The notes under the pieces: model-generated
The model's database searches: none
What the model was told of the DNA's origin: nothing
What the model saw: the letters and a program-made list of their open reading frames with translations, nothing else
In this document: positions 36,186 to 50,666 of the stretch, in pieces
Numbering within the stretch: the first letter of the stretch is position 1
How the letters are laid out: each line of letters opens with the position of its first letter
Program-made: the position numbers and the translations under genes
Assembly (NCBI RefSeq): GCF_001039355.2
Contig: NW_019774625.1
Coordinates: 132,236 to 196,235, forward strand
Source of the DNA: Lingula anatina
Lineage: Eukaryota > Brachiopoda > Lingulata > Lingulida > Lingulidae
Length of the DNA stretch: 64,000 nt
Direction of reading: 5' to 3'

Positions 36186-39100
36186 CTGTAAATCAAAAAG
36201 GAAAATAACGTTTTTCTTAAAGTATCATTAAGCATAAGATGTACGTGGCAAAAATACCTGCATGGAAAAAAATACATGCTCAATGACTAGGTTTGTAGTT
36301 TGATATATCTTTAAAGCGACTGGTAACATAGTGTATCCTCTTTCACAACAACTATTCTCAACAAACGAGGGGACAGGTGCAATATATCTGAAAACACTTC
36401 TTATTGAGTAAACTAGTAGCTTGAGCTGGATACGTAATAACAATGTTACGTAAGTGCAATGCTGCATTTCTTACCTTTTTCTACGCATGTCAGAGACACC
36501 GCGCTGTTGTTTGGGCACGTGGCACTAGACGGAAATAAATAGTAATAGGTTAATGATAAGAGACGCCAGAATGTACATAAATAATTTTTACAATTTACAA
36601 GATGTCTTTATTTTTTATCATACGTAATTTCATGTAACCATACCATACTTACCTATCCCTATAACAGTGGGCAAACAAGTAAACGAAATCAACATAAAGT
36701 AAAAATTCAGTCAATCATTAGTTATCCTTTAAGACTGTCGTGTCGAATTAAATACGTAATTCACTGTCAAAGTGTGATTCCAGGTAATATCAATTCATAT
36801 TTAATATAATTACCTCACATCTCCCTGGAAAACCATGCTGTTATCCAAGCCTTGTACATGGTAAAATGAGGTCGCCCCGCTTACTGTGGTGGCCGTAGAC
36901 GTGTTCACTGACCTGTGATAATATAAAAAAACGACTTTGATTCTTAACCTCAAAAAATAATACGAAAAGACCACAAAAGGACAACTTTCGTCCTCATTTT
37001 GAATTTTGAAAAGGGAAAGGATCCTCTATAGTAAGTAGATAAATAACCAAGCAGTTTTACTTTGTCTATTGTCTAATTGGAAAGATATTTTGCGATTAAA
37101 ATATAAATAAACAGATTAACGAATGAAAATAATAATAATAAGGACAAATATGAAAAAGTAAAGATGATAAGAATAAATAATACAGGCAATTTATATACAA
37201 AACATATGCAAAGGGAATAATAAAATGCATCTCTCCATTTGTCACAACAAGTGTCGAGCATGAATCATTTCAAGCAGATTTTAAAAAGAAAAAAGATTAT
37301 ATATATATATATATTTAAAAAAAACTATACGGGAATGCATTTAAGTACTGTAAAACGTTTGTTACTATTTCAACGGCGTTTTGTGGGAGTAGCGTTATGG
37401 TCCCTCTTTGTACTCACTTGAAGCCATTTTGGCGACAAACAGTGTCACTCCAGGTCGTGTTCCAGGTGGCAGCACAGACCGGGTACCAAGACGCGTTCAT
37501 CATCAGTTCAAGGTCATTGGAAGAAATACGAGCTAAAACAGAAACAGTATTAGAATAATATTCATCAAACATGAAAAGAGAAATAATAGTTGGCAGCCGC
37601 TAAACACTGTGCTACATTCGGAGTGTTCATCGATTTAATTAAAAAAAAAACAGTATGAGTAAATAATGGGGACGGCAATCCGCCTTTACTTCATGCATTT
37701 TCTATATCATATCAAATTGAACACACGCTGACTCTCAAACATTTTAAAAAAATTGCTCTTTATTTTACCCGTCTCTTTATTGGCTGAATCCATTTAGCAA
37801 CTTTGCACTCCGCTCCAAACTTTTCTGACTTCGCAATATGCCAAATATCACACTTGAATTGGATAATCTACCACAGCCGTCAAAACAAGAAGAGAATGAC
37901 TAGGACAGTGTATCTTGAATGTTATCATCATCACTATCACTTAACAAATACGCCACTTGGGGTGGTATTTAGTTAAATATGAATAATTGTATATGTCTCC
38001 TTACCACAGCCGTCCTCGTCAGACATGTCACCACAGTCGTCAACCCCGTTACACTGCAGGGCGCCAGAGACACATACCCTGTTAGAGCACGAGAACTCCC
38101 CCGGATTACACACATCTGAGGGTAGGAAAACATGAACAGCTTGTTATTATTATTATTATTTGTTAAACGAAGAGAAAAATTCTTGCACTGTAGCTGTATA
38201 TAATCTAAAGCTGCAGTCCTTTTGTCAACTAAATAATTGAATATATGAAATAATTGAATAATTGAAAATATGAGCACAGTATATGCACACTTAAGGTGTT
38301 GCTCTTGAAGTCACCTTTTACGTAACTGATATCATTTTTTTCAAATAGGAATTTTGACAACACACGATTAAGTGTACTAACATATTTTGGTTTTTACCGT
38401 TTTAAAATCTATTGGCATGACGAATAACCGTTGCGAAAAAATACCATCCATACGAAAAATGAAATTTCATAATAGTAATAATAATAATAATAATAATAAT
38501 TATAATATCTCACAGCATCCTAGTTCGTCCTGTCCTCCGGGGCAGTCGTCCTTGCCGTCACACAGCCACTCGTTCATGATACAGGAACCGTCTGCGCACC
38601 TGTACTCCCCGGTACGACAAGCTGGTTGGAGAGAGAAGGAATAAACTTTTAAAATGAAGCATCACGAATAGTACATTTTAGACTGAAATAGTCGTTTTCA
38701 TGGTAAAAGCAGCTAATAGTTTACATATATATAAAAATAATTAATAATATGTTAATTTTACATGTATGATCCGATCACGTTTGATTCCTCAATTCGCTAA
38801 TATTTTTTAGCTTGTGCGTACACGTGTATGCTTTCATGCATGTGCTAATGTCTGATGCGTGTATGGTGAGATGAAGCATGCATAAATTGAACTAAAACAT
38901 TTACATTTACATTTACATTTAGTGTTGATAAAATATTACAAAAGCTTAGGACATATATAAAATAATTCTTTACATTTTTGAAATGTAAAAAAAACTTGTA
39001 ATTACAGAAACGTATTAAAATAACAACTTAAATTATCACCAGAAACACACGGAGTGATACCACAAGACACTTACGACATCTTTGTTCGTCCGAATTGTCC

Positions 39101-39245
39101 GTACACTCGTCGAAGCCATTACACAACTTGTCACGTGACAGGCAGATCCCATTTGCGCAGCGAAACTGATCAGATTGGCAACCTGGAAAAGTTAATTTAA
39201 GAAAAAAAGCAGAATGCGTTGTTTGTGTTACTTTACTAGATCAAC

Positions 39246-39306
<61 letters not shown>

Positions 39307-40177
39307 TGCGTTTTAGATCTTATCTTTTGTATATATCTAAAGCTAATTTCATATGATCATATTCCGTTCTGCGATACGTTTGTTTCTTTTTCTTTTACAC
39401 CGTCATAAATCCTTATTGTATTTGCATAAAATGACTGACTTCAGTTTTCTTCACTCATACTAGATTTCCCCAAAAATATTGAAAAACACTGCTTATGGTC
39501 ATACCACACAGTTTTAATGCTAATATTTAAGTAGGCTATTGCAATCTGGTGCAATCTACTTCCTACATTGCGCACGCCACACAATTATGATATGTCAAAA
39601 CATAAAATGAGGAAATTAGAGACCAGATATACGAGATAAAAACTTCACTTACTACATCGTTTCTCGTCACTTTGGTCTCCGCAGTTGTCAAAGCCGTTAC
39701 ACGTTAGTGCCAGGGATATGCACTGTCCAGTGGCACATTTAAACTGACCTGTGGTACAGTCTGGAATAAAAAAAAACGTAGTATGATATATAACTATTTC
39801 CATTGATTAAATCAAAATTTGAGACAAATGGTGGTTTTAAGCTTGATCTGCAATTAAATCTTGGCCGAATTCGTCCAAGTCTGAATATACAGTACATAAT
39901 TTGTATAATAATGCTCTAACATACATTATTTATTATAACTCTAATTGTTTATTTTCTATGCTATAACGTGTTAGATGTCTGTATACTTACTACAAACAGT
40001 CTCATCGGAGTAGTCATTGCAGTCGTTTTGGCCGTCACAAAGCTTGTTCTGAGGCACACACTTCTCTCCATTGTGGCAGCGGAATAAATCTGGACTGCAA
40101 GCTGAAAAGTGAGACAATGATTTAGATATGAACTGATGCTTCTGCCAGACAAAATATTTTGATTTCATAGAAAAATC

Positions 40178-40215
<38 letters not shown>

Positions 40216-40535
40216 CCGGCTTGTGGAGCACAAGATCGCCCAGAGATCTGAAGGTCGCTGGTTCAATCCCGGCTCGCGGCATCACTTTTTAAATTTATTT
40301 TTATTTTGTTTTATTTATTTTTTTTATCTGAAGATTGTCACCTTTTTTCTCAATTTATCCTTTGTAAATTTCATTCTAGTTTAATGATTAAGTCATCAGT
40401 AACATTTAGCGTGACTCTGGGGCATCTTCAAATGCGCACAAATTACCATTTTATCTTCCATCAGTAAGCCAATTATTCCTAATAATATCACTTTATATCA
40501 GCGGCCAAACAATCCACTTTCAAAACGACAAGAAA

Positions 40536-40572
<37 letters not shown>

Positions 40573-40886
40573 CCGGCTTGTGGAGCACAAGATCGTCCAG
40601 AGATCTGAAGGTCGCTGGTTCAATCCCGGCTCGCGGCACCATTTTTTAATTTTATTACATTTTGTTTTACTTTGTTTTATTTATTTATTTTTTGAAGATT
40701 GCCACATTTTTCTTAAGGTATAGTTTGATATATAACTATTATAAGTCATTAGTAACAATTAGTTATGATTCGGGCATTTTCAAATGCGCGCATATTACCA
40801 TTTTATCTCCCATCATTAAGCTAATTATTCATAATTATATCAACTTATATCAGCGGCGAAATTTTCCTCTGCCAATTTGCATGAAA

Positions 40887-40923
<37 letters not shown>

Positions 40924-42119
40924 CCGGCTTGTGGAGCACAAGGTCGTCCAGAGATCTGAAGGTCGCTGGTTCAATCCCGGCTCGCGGCACTATTTTTATT
41001 TTGTCTTTTCGACAACGATAAGTTTTACAAACTTGGCCATACCAACAGATTTAAATACATTTTTGATTTCAAATAAGTTTTAAAAATGACGATAAATTGA
41101 TATATAAAACAAATAATACAGAGGACGATTTTTTTACCTGCGGCACAGTGGATAGGTTCATCACTAGCATCCGGGCAGTCAGGCTGGCCATCACAGAATG
41201 ACGTGTTCCTAACACAATGTCCGCTGCTACAGGCAAAGGTCCCGGGGCCACACGCTACAAAGAGAAATATTCATTCACTTTATTTATATTAAAGGGGTGC
41301 ACGTCTTAAACAAGTTTCTGCAACATATTAAAAGATTTATATAAAGGCAAATGTCTCTAGGCCAAACGCTAAAAAGATGAATATTCGTTCACATTATTCA
41401 CAGAGGGAGGCGGGCATATACGTCTTTTACATATGTCTGTAATCATATGAGAATTCTCTACACCTGGTTCTAGGCTTTCACTAAACCAATGTAAAACATT
41501 ATCAGATATATATTACAATGAGATACACCTGTTTTGTGGTTTCAACCAAATTCACGTACATTAATGTTAAAAAGAACGCGTGAAACCGGTGTCAAGAAAT
41601 GGAGGGTCCGTGTAGCCTAGAGACTGCACATCTGAAGAGGAGAGAGCTTAGGGTTGGGTTGCCTGACAGGGTTTAGATCTAAGACGGGACTTCTCAGTAC
41701 AAAACGATGGGAAAAGGATTGTACATCATTTGAGGGGGGAAGGCTGAATGATATCGGCAACAGAAAGCGGAATACGATATAAAAAAGGGAATAAACCAAA
41801 ACTGGACGCTAGAACAGAACTGTGATCTTCACTACTTACTGCAGTTGGCTTCGTCTGAGAAATCCTCACAGTCGTTCCTGAAGTCGCAAGTTCTGTAAAA
41901 GCTGAGACACACGCCGGACGGTTTACACTTGAATCCCCACTGATTATCACAGAAAGCTGTAATTAAATTTGTAACGTTTTACAAATGCCATTTGTAATGA
42001 ACAAGTGGGGTCCATCTGAACGATACCAAAATCATGGGAGGAAAGTGTGTAGTAAATGTGAATTCTTTCTGGGTCCTCGTGAATTTTACGTTACGCTTTT
42101 TTTGTCACGTTTTAGTTTG

Positions 42120-42150
<31 letters not shown>

Positions 42151-45100
42151 GAGAGAGGATAAGAGAAGAGAACTTACTGCAGTTTGCTGGTTCGTCTTCT
42201 CCGCCCGGACAGTCAAATATCCTGTCACACACCTTGTGCTGCATAATACACTGGCCGTTACTGCACCGAAACTGGTCTGGACGACACTCTGGAATAATAA
42301 TATATAATAATATATAGTCCTATAATATAACAATTTATTTCACTTTACATTATACACTGGATATTACTGTACCTAAACTGAACTGGATGGCTCTCTAGGA
42401 TAATAATATATTTTATATAACTCAAAACATACTTAAACAAAAATTATTTGCAGTTACAAATGAAATATCTGATACCTCGTGGCATCCTCCACCCCCCTCC
42501 CTCTTAGTTGATTAATAAACAGAATTTTAATATATCTGAATTGACTTTCTTCCAATCAACTGACACAGTGCAAGTGCACTGAAATTCCAATAGTGTAAGT
42601 AAACTTCGTTCTCTTATAATATTTTCTTTCTTTGAGACAAACCGTACTTACCACATCCGGGTTTTTCATCGCTGCTGTCCGGGCACTCGTGGTAGCCATT
42701 ACACCAGAAGTCAACAATACGACATCTGCCATCGTCACATCTGAATTCACCTCTAGCGCACTCTGAAAGTACCATTTAACGGCAACGACGTCACGTGAAA
42801 TACTGACGTTACATTTACAGTAGCACGTGCAAGTTCTTTTCGATTTGTAACATGATGAAAAGGCGTGAAAGGGTACAACCTATAATTGAGATTAGCTTCA
42901 TTCAGAAAAGGAAAGAAATGTATCAACAAAAAATGGTGCATATTTCTACCTGGGAATATAGGCCTACTTATTTCCGTTATTTCAGTGGCACAAGGCTTCT
43001 GTAGAGTTGCCCTGAAAACTTACCCTTCGCACACGTCCTTTCGTCCGGCAAGGTACTATAACCGCGCGGGCAGAGACATTGCCTGTGGGTGACATTCAAA
43101 GCGACACACGTGTGACTACAGTTGCCGTTGTTTTCCCGACATGGGTCACAGTTGCTCTCGTCTTGGCCGTCGAAGCAATCATTAGAACCATCACAAATCT
43201 GAGATACCCGGATGCAGCTGCCGTCTGAACACTGGGAGTGGTCGGACGGACAGGCTGGAACAGGCATACATACATGAGAAAAATGAAGTAAATAAGACAA
43301 AAACTACGTGTTTCGACATAGTATACATTTTATTAAATTCAAATACATAAATAAATAATAAATAAATAAACACAAAAATAAACAAATAGATAAATCCAAC
43401 GAAGAAAGAAAGAAAAATGATTGAAAGAAAAGAAGAAAAAGAAACAAATGACCAGAGTATTTCACCATAATCTACTTACACACTGCACAAGTAACGCCAT
43501 CTGGTAGCAGATTATATCCCGCAGGACAGGAGCAAACCTTGGTATCGTTCACAGTTGCGCAGAAGTGGCTACAGCCGCCATTGTTGTTCCGGCAGAGGTC
43601 GCACCCTTTCTCGTCCCAGTTGTCACCGCAGTCGTTATAGCCGTCACACCGGAGCGAGGGAGGTATACAGAGACCGGTATTTGGACACTGGATCTCATCG
43701 GTGAAACATTCTGGAAATGTTAGTGAGTATGTTTATAACGTTGAAGTATCAATGAGCATATGTCATTTTATTTTCTTTTTTTTTTTTGAAAATTTACAAT
43801 TCACGTCTTCATAACTCTCTGTATAATGTTAAAAGTTTTCTTTTTTTCTGACGCTTAAACAGACTTTGACCTAAATTTGCCATATGAAATACTGCGGCAT
43901 CTTCGCAGATGAATTGATTTTGAAATACGTTGTGGAGCTCTGTTGGCCGTATATGCAAATGTTTGCTCTCATTTTAGGAACTGGGGAGGGAGGGTCCCGC
44001 CATTTTGTGTTAGCAAGGGGCGGGGGTATTGACCTGAAGACTCCCATCCCCCTCCCCCCTCCCCTGAAGAATACTTACCACACCCCAGCTCGTCGGTGTA
44101 ATCAGTACAGTCTCCCAGGTTATCACAGCGACTGGTGTTCTTGATACACTTGCCATTGCCGCACTGGAACTCACAGACTGAAATTCATAAAAAAATATTT
44201 AAGAACTGTATATGACAGACAGACAGGTAGTCAGATAGCTGAACAGATAGATAGATAGATAGATGTAGACAAATAGATAGATAAATGGAGGAAGGAAGGA
44301 ATACGTAGGGCTCCAATTAATGAAGTGTCAGATATTAAAGTAAAATATAGTAAATAAATGAAACAAACCATGTTTTTTATACTTAAAAACGAACACTCAA
44401 CAGTTGTTTCAAGCTTTAGACTATTGATTCTCGGAATTCGCTTATAAGCATTTTTATCTCAGAGGTTGTAAATTGTTTCACTAAATATGTAACGTATGTT
44501 GTGTATTCAAAGGAGAGAACATTTATAGTAAAAAATTACTCCCTATAATGTTGAAAAGAATAGGCATTTAGAGAAGGCATATACAGTGTTTAAATATTTA
44601 AAATATTTCAGAATCTCAAGAATTTAAAACGTGAAATTTTTAGTTTCTTTAAGCATATGTGGAATTGTAGACATTAAGTTCACCGCACCTGCGAGCGAAT
44701 AATGTTCAACAACACCTAGGACAAATAACACTGATCCAACGGCGTCCAACAAGAAAAGTACACAGCGAAAATGGAAAGACGCAGAAAAAGATTTTGCTTA
44801 GACGAAATTAGCATCATACTTCGATTATCCCGTTTCCCCTAGCAAACAATGCACGGTCGTTAAACACAATGGAACCTTCGTCGTTTCTGTAGTATTGTTT
44901 TATTTTCAAGTTAGAAAAATAATATGGAAATCCATCATATTTACTATGGTAAAGACCTAATGCTGTACTGAAACAGAATCAACTTTAACATTTATTTGTC
45001 CTTAATTTCAATAAGTATACCCCTTATCATTACAAAGATAATTTTTCTTACACAAAATGACTATAATCATCGACATTTTCTTCCTAAGATATCAGTTAGC

Positions 45101-48100
45101 AAATATAATTCATATTGTATCCTTTTCATACTACTCCTCGAGTTCATATTTAGAAAGCCTACACAAGTATTTAAAAACGAATCCGTTTTTCTATACTATA
45201 AACAAAACAACGTACACGTAATATCTTAATTATATTTCTTCTGTCTATATTTATTTTTTTAATGATCTTATAATAACAACTATAATTACAGTACATTTCC
45301 TGTTTCCTCAACACTTCACATCTCTCAGACCCTCTGTAAATCTGTCTATCTTCCCTCTCTCTTTCTTTTTTAGTGTACATGTGTGTTTGTGTGTGTTTGT
45401 GTAATCGGTAAATTTCAACACCATTCTAGAGGTAGCATTCAAAGTATTAAACATCCATATAACAATACAAACTAGTACAATATGACTACGTATATGTACA
45501 GATAATGGCATTTATGGCAGTTAAAATGGCAACGTGAATTGAATAATATGTTCTTTTGCACAGTATGTGCCAGTAATATCTATAAGCGAAAACTGAAAGC
45601 TATCCCATGATTCAAATGACCAAAGTGCTGATATAAGAAATGCGCCCTAAAAGAGGGAGGAAATGGCACTGGTGACCTAAACTGTGTCTATACCTAGCAC
45701 ATAAACAGGTCTCGTATACTTTTGTAATTGGCAGACACGATGTAATGAAATAAAACAATTCACCTAAATTTCCATTTGTACTGGCGTGTACCTTATAAAG
45801 GACATACATTGTATTATTTGATTTCTTTTTTTTTTTTTTTCGTGAAGCAACACTGGCTCCGGTGACCTTGACTACTTGTATGCAGTAAAATAGACCTTTA
45901 TTGTATGATGATGCTTATATTTACATTTGTATTGGCGTGTATCTCTTAAAGTCCACAAAATATATTATAGGGTCAATTATGCTCGCGAAGCTAGATCCGA
46001 TAGTCAATATCATCACCTGTCTGAATGAGAAATCCTTCACAATAGCTCTGCTCAGCTGTTAATGGACTATAAATGATCAAATTCACAAGTAATAATCACT
46101 GCAGTCATGCAGTAGATAACTCATTGTATTATGGCAATCATACGGAATGTCTCTAACATGACAGTAACGTATCACAGTCAAATTGACTTCACTGGAATAA
46201 TTTGCACTGTTCTTTTGGCAAAGCAAAGGAATCGATACGACGGACGTCAATGTAACAAACACAGCCGTTTGGATAATGTCCAGCATTCAGGACATAGTCT
46301 TTTTTAACACCGTCCTCAATCCAAACTAAACAGTTAGCGTCTTGCGACATTAACTGTCCATATCACCAACAAGGTAAGCAGGACACCCCGGTGAAAGCTA
46401 TCAGGACACCCAGCGGAATTAGTCTGAAGAATAGAGGCACACAACACGAAGACCAACGCCACCTGTCGGGTCCTTTCCAGCGTCTTTCAGTCTGGAAAGA
46501 GATACCGAGATTGGTTACTTTTTTTTTGCAGCCAAGCAGCCACGAGGCACACGCAACAATAGAATATACTAGCAAAGAAAGCAGACGATAGCTAAAATAT
46601 AGCAGACGATAGCAACTGTTGGAGGGCATCACGCAGACTGAGCAGCAAGCGGCGGGAAATATTCAGACTTTAAAGCGACTTTGCTTCCCATGCCAGATAG
46701 AGCTAAAGATAAAAGCCTAGAGAGACGTGGCTTTAGAAATTCAAATCGGAAACATTCCAGTTGCATTTCCTACCAGATAAGCTCATTGAAATGGAAAAGC
46801 AGATCGTAATGTCTAAGAAACATGCACCACACTACATTAACTATCCAAAGTAATACAATAAAAGGCTATGCTGCGTATCTAAGGGGCATTTTGCTTAAAA
46901 GTTAGACCTGCTATGATACATATAAAGAATGGACCAAACTTGATACATAATTACCATGCCTGGTCAAACCGATATATCTACTTGTAGACAGACTAATGGT
47001 GAAAACACAGGAATTCATACTAATAGCCAGACGTAAGGTGAGAAAAAATAAAAAAGATCGTGGGACCAGGGGTGGGGGGGGTGGGGGTCAGTTGTGTAGT
47101 ATGTAGAGGTAGCATAAAAAGTATAAAACTCACTGGCGCTAATATAATATCATTTTTATATTGGACGTCTTTTACATGGAACTATATGCATGTTCATGCA
47201 GAGTAAATGGTAAGTCGTTTTTGTGAAAGGTTTCAAACAAGGAGGTGCATGTACATCTGTTTATAAAACCATTGCTATTTATTAGCTGAAAATGCTTCAT
47301 GCTGTTTTTAATTGAGCTTTCTGTTGCATTTTTAATTAAGACTTCTGGCATTCATCTTCGGTTTGGCTATAGCATCGCCATGCTTATATGTGGTTATAGT
47401 ATCGCGTAATAAAAACCCAATGCACTTTATGCATATGCCATCTAATAGAGCCTTGATCCAAACAGATACACACATGTACTGTACTGTACTGAACAGAAAG
47501 ACATTGCTTTCAAATCATTGAAATGCACAAATTAATTTAAAAAAATTATAGATAATTCCGACCAACATTGTGTCTTCAAATTTGAGCATGTTAACATTTT
47601 GATCACAAGCAAATGACAAAAAACAGAAGATTGTATGGATCACTAAACTGATTTCGTAAAAATAAAACCAGAAATTGGCCTAGAGTGAGAGCTGAAGCAT
47701 GTAAGACAATGCACGGCGGAGCGTGAAAAGGCGAGAAAATACAAGAATACTTACTGCATCCGGCTTCCGGACTTTCGTCCCAGCCGTCCACGCATTCCGG
47801 ACTCCCGTTACATTTGTACAGAGACGGCCAGCACAAACCGTCATTGGGGCAGGAAAACTCGTTAGGTTCACAGACTGTAAGTAAAGAACACGGATTTATT
47901 CATTTTGAAATACACGAGGGCAAGAAATCTGTGACGACAAATATTTTCGTGTGTAAATGATGTGATCAACAAGAACAACAGCAGAAGAGGAAAACTTAGA
48001 CATAATATGACATGAATTGAACTCACAGAGCATAAAGGTTATTTAAAAAAAGTTCAAAGAAAAATATGAATATGAAGAAATTTAGAAGGAAAAAAATCAT

Positions 48101-48960
48101 GCCAAGAGAAAATAAAGCAAACCACATGGTCTACAATGTAGTATTGGGGAGAGGAGTAAAAGGGACATTTTAAGCAGAAAGAATGTTAACAAAATTGAAG
48201 AAAATGGGGACAAGATAGAACTCTACTCACCGCAGCCTAGCTCGTCGCTGTAGTCGTCGCAGTCATGGAGAATGTCACATCGCCGGTCAAGGTCAAGACA
48301 CTGCAACTGACCTGACACTGGACACTGGAACTGACTGGGACCACAGTTGGGAGCTGAAAGAAAAGAAAATCAAAACTCATATTACTTTCCACTATTCTGA
48401 TAGAAAGTGATCTTGGAGAAAAGCTACTCATTATGATGAAATTATACACTGTTCACTGACTTCAACGTGAGTGATGAAGTCCTAACTGTTGGGACGAAAG
48501 CTATTCCAGATACGCTTTTACTTAGTATAGAGATTGGACTGTTAATGATTTCATCATAAGAAGATCCTTTCCAAATGTTTTGACCAGTGTAATTTTTTGG
48601 CTCTGTTGTGATGACTACCCAGGTTTTATCCAGGCTGATAATTTTCCAATCTCCCTGAGCATTTCGATACAGTTAAGCGTAATGCACGTTGTGTAAGAGG
48701 CCTAAATTGAGAAATCGATCCCTCAAGCGTATGCTGTATGATTTAACTGTATCAACAAAATTAAACACTTGCACACTCGACTTATACTTACATATATACG
48801 GATGCATCCAGTCGACGAAATCTGCCACCTTGGTGAAGATCCCTGGGTTCCTGGGGACGTCACAGCCTTGAGCTACAAAACTGGTGACACCGATCAACTT
48901 CCATCTGTCAAACTCGTCTCTGCACACCAAGGGTCCCCCGCTGTCTTTCTGTGTACGAAA

Positions 48961-48999
<39 letters not shown>

Positions 49000-50623
49000 A
49001 AACGAGTCTCATCGCATTATCAAACCAGCAAAAGAAGGCTCAATACATAATATGCAGTGAGGATTCATTATGAATATAGATTTCAAAATAAAAAAAAATG
49101 TCCTTTGGTGACTAAGAAATTTCAGATGGATGATAAACTTTCCATTCTTAATAATGTGTTTTCTCACATCACACATTTTTGTGCATTTGGCATTTCGGTT
49201 TATTTTTCTTTGTATAATATAAAATTATGACCTGACTGTAAAACAAGGACATACCTGACAAACGGATATGTATCCGGAGTAGTATCCGGCACAGACCATG
49301 GAATCTCGGATAATCCCGTTGTGTCCACTGCTACTATTACACACAGCGGGGCTCCACACCTTCATCTTCGCCTCTTGCAAGACTACTGGCTCCGTCTGCA
49401 GGTCACTATCAGTAAAACCCCAGCCGGTCGTGTAGCACCGTGACGTCACGGGATACGTACTCCCGCTCTCGCGAGATTTGGGCAGACATATTGGCTGGAT
49501 ATACGCTGTGTAGTTGACAGGTTCCAATAACTGCAGCAGAGCGATGTCGTTCCCTTTGTAAGGGTTCCTGGTGTCGTAGTCGGGGTGGATGACTGCTGTT
49601 CTCACCCTCATTTGCACTTTGGACGCTGACTGTTCCCCAGGCCGCGTGGTGCCCAGGACAATTTTCAGACGATACAAGTTGCTTGCAAAATCCCTTAATA
49701 AAGAAAAGAAAAGCAGTTAACGGAGCGCGCACACACACTTTTATTAGTTATTGACTTCGAACTTAAAGGGATAATAACTCTTCGTATGAAATCTGTATTT
49801 CACAATAAAAACATTGTGAGTGACTCATAAAAATATACTATATTCTGTTTTCCCACAAAAACGGCTGTTATAGCTATTATTCTGATATCTGAGCTTGTCT
49901 TTAGACCACGTGACCTCCATTGATGGCTATGCTCTGTTAAAATCTCTTAAGAGATTTTAACAAAAAACCAAACTTTTTAGAAAAAAACCAGGGACTAACT
50001 TTGAATGTAAAAATGGATTCATTAACCATTGGTAAGTATGGGAAAATTGTTGTTTACTCCAGGAAAATTCATTTTTTGGCCGAAACGAAGAGTTATTATC
50101 ACTTTAAGTGAATAGCAAATAAATAGAAATATAAAGAAGGTCGATTTCATATGGTGGGCCTATGCATTCTTAGGCATGTTTGAAACGGCATTTTAATTCT
50201 GTATGTTTTGGTGTGTACAACTATAAACTTAGAGAGGTCTCATTCGATGACTTATGCACGTTTTCAGTAATCTCCCTCCCTTAGCATAACCGAACATTGA
50301 ATCCTTCTTTACCCTGCTTTACCAGTGGCCATTTTATTCTTACCAGACACAATGTGCCGCCGTGACCACCCACTGCCTATTGATAAGCGTGGCCCCACAC
50401 TTATGCACGTCATTGGCCAGCAAGGACACCATCCACGGCCACCGTCCGTCCGGGGCATCGTCCCCGTGGATGATCATCGGAGCCAGCTGACCGATAGTGG
50501 GCCGTCCGCAGGCTGAAAGTGTATGATTCATGGTGTTACAGCACGTCTAAATGGGAAGGTGTGTCTCCGTAAAGTAGGCAGAGACCTAACAAAAGTTTCC
50601 CGTGATGGGTGTGTCCTCCTTCG

Positions 50624-50666
<43 letters not shown>

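Noticed and set aside
40662-41021. Long + frames with [20 protein letters not shown]-type sequence (also 52797-53313)
   Set aside because: They are translations through the intron-containing tRNA-Phe genes; the tRNA structure explains the sequence fully.
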